Shown here piece by piece: positions 63,209 to 64,000 of a DNA stretch of 64,000 nt. The DNA is from Terasakiella sp. SH-1 (GTDB lineage: Bacteria; Pseudomonadota; Alphaproteobacteria; Rhodospirillales; Terasakiellaceae): the NCBI RefSeq assembly GCF_004564135.1, contig NZ_CP038255.1:1024501-1088500 (forward strand). The letters run 5' to 3'. The first letter of the stretch is position 1. The number at the start of each line of letters is the position of its first letter. The notes below the pieces were generated by a model. The model saw nothing but the letters and a program-made list of their open reading frames with translations. It did no database searches and was not told the origin of the DNA. Both the position numbers and the translations under genes were made by a program.

Positions 63209-64000
63209 TTAAAGGCATTCGTCTAAATATGGTTTTGCAGGCTTGTGTCCAAATTCGTAGGAGTATTTGAACCAAGCGCAGGCGGCCTTTCCATTTGCTG
63301 TACGCCCTAAACCGTCTTTCAAAAATATGCCTGTATAAAACATGGCTTTTTTATTTCCAATCTTTGCCAGATGGATAAATTTCGAGAAAGCTTCCGTATA
63401 GTTTTTGTCTTTATATAGCTTGAGAGCTTCTTGAAGATGAGGCTCTCCCTTTTCATTGAACATTTTTATAAAAGCCTGAGATTCTGTATACCCCAATTCT
63501 GCTGCTTTCACGTAATAGAGTTTTCCTTCAAAAACATTTTCCTCTCGTCCTTTTCCGAAATAAAGGCAATTGCCATACTTATGCATGCTACGTTCAAATT
63601 TTTTTAAAGCGGATTTTTCATACCAATCACACGCAATTTTTGCATCTTTTACAACCGCTTTTCCTAGACGATACATATCACCCAAGTGATCCATAGCAAT
63701 AGGATTTCCTGCTCTGGCATAAGGTTGTATTAGGGGTAAAGCTTCTTCAAAGCGTTCTTCTTTTGAGTATAGGTAGCCTAGTATGTCTTTATGGAGTTTT
63801 CCGCCTTTAGAATGCCCAATTTCAAGCAGTTTGATTGCTTCTGAGGTATCTTTTTTTCGGCCCTCTCCTCCAGCAAAACAAACACCTAATTGTGTATAAC
63901 CTTCGGGGTTACCTGCTTCAGCGGCTTTTAGAAACCAATCACACCCTTTGCTTTTGTTATGATGAGAAAAATCATCATTGAAATGCAGTTGTCCCATAAC
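63209..64000 (-). CDS. Sel1-repeat protein (N-terminus outside window)
   Basis: At least 264 codons of an alpha-solenoid protein made of Sel1-like repeats of about 36 residues (AAEAGNPEGYTQLGVCFAGG; ARAGNPIAMDHLGDMYRLG; AAELGYTESQAFIKMF; KIGNKKAMFYTGIFLKDG). The frame stays open to the window edge and the visible part begins within a repeat, so the true start, and probably a signal peptide, lie to the right. Sel1 proteins scaffold protein complexes, often in the envelope. It is the last gene seen of the island. Confidence 0.85.
   Translation of the reverse strand, partial: VMGQLHFNDDFSHHNKSKGCDWFLKAAEAGNPEGYTQLGVCFAGGEGRKKDTSEAIKLLEIGHSKGGKLHKDILGYLYSKEERFEEALPLIQPYARAGNPIAMDHLGDMYRLGKAVVKDAKIACDWYEKSALKKFERSMHKYGNCLYFGKGREENVFEGKLYYVKAAELGYTESQAFIKMFNEKGEPHLQEALKLYKDKNYTEAFSKFIHLAKIGNKKAMFYTGIFLKDGLGRTANGKAACAWFKYSYEFGHKPAKPYLDECL

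Overview
The window looks like chromosomal DNA of a free-living, probably aquatic alphaproteobacterium, most likely a Rhodospirillales-type spirillum. This is inferred from gene families typical of that group: a DUF2336-receiver protein, a DUF3572 protein, a one-chain indolepyruvate ferredoxin oxidoreductase, adjacent ppk and ppx, and an unusually dense set of hybrid sensor kinases. No rRNA is present, so the genus cannot be fixed. Most genes use moderate-GC DNA, but the last 12-13 kb is visibly richer in A+T and has the make-up of an integrated element.

Region 1 (1-8.6 kb) is a surface-adhesin locus. A giant cadherin/VCBS-like repeat protein runs off the left edge on the minus strand. Divergent to it is a type I secretion operon with two different ABC proteins in tandem and a HlyD-type adaptor, all overlapping by 4 bases. 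Both ABC proteins have degenerate signature motifs and lack the switch histidine.

Region 2 (8.6-27.4 kb) is mostly housekeeping: a DUF2336-receiver protein, a ModE-like regulator, RNase D, exopolyphosphatase and polyphosphate kinase, a SixA-like phosphatase, pyruvate kinase, an AEC transporter, the indolepyruvate oxidoreductase, an HD-GYP protein, an acyl-CoA ligase and oligoendopeptidase F. The rnd and pyk genes share an identical 54-base leader layout with no Shine-Dalgarno sequence.

Region 3 (27.4-51 kb) is almost entirely signal transduction: six histidine kinases, two of them paired with periplasmic binding proteins (TorT/TorS-like and PhnD-like) but with no transporter nearby. Two others are paralogues with a DUF3365/Tll0287-like sensor domain and a CxxCH haem motif at the same residue number. 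There is also a GGDEF-EAL protein, an HD-GYP response regulator, and a hemerythrin protein overlapping a receiver whose phospho-acceptor Asp is replaced by Glu. A tRNA-Arg(CCG) lies in the middle.

Region 4 (about 51-64 kb) is accessory. A 50-base 3' fragment of a tRNA-Thr(TGT) gene, still followed by its intrinsic terminator, marks the left attachment site of an island that continues past the right edge. Just inside it are a tyrosine integrase, a HEPN-like protein with an Rx4H motif, a TraD/VirD4/HerA-like ATPase converging on three charged coiled-coil proteins, a RHH/ParE toxin-antitoxin pair, an AlpA regulator with a possible switchable leader, a peptidoglycan-binding-domain protein, a secreted protein and a Sel1-repeat protein. 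The ATPase plus coiled-coil cluster is the best candidate here for an undescribed system.
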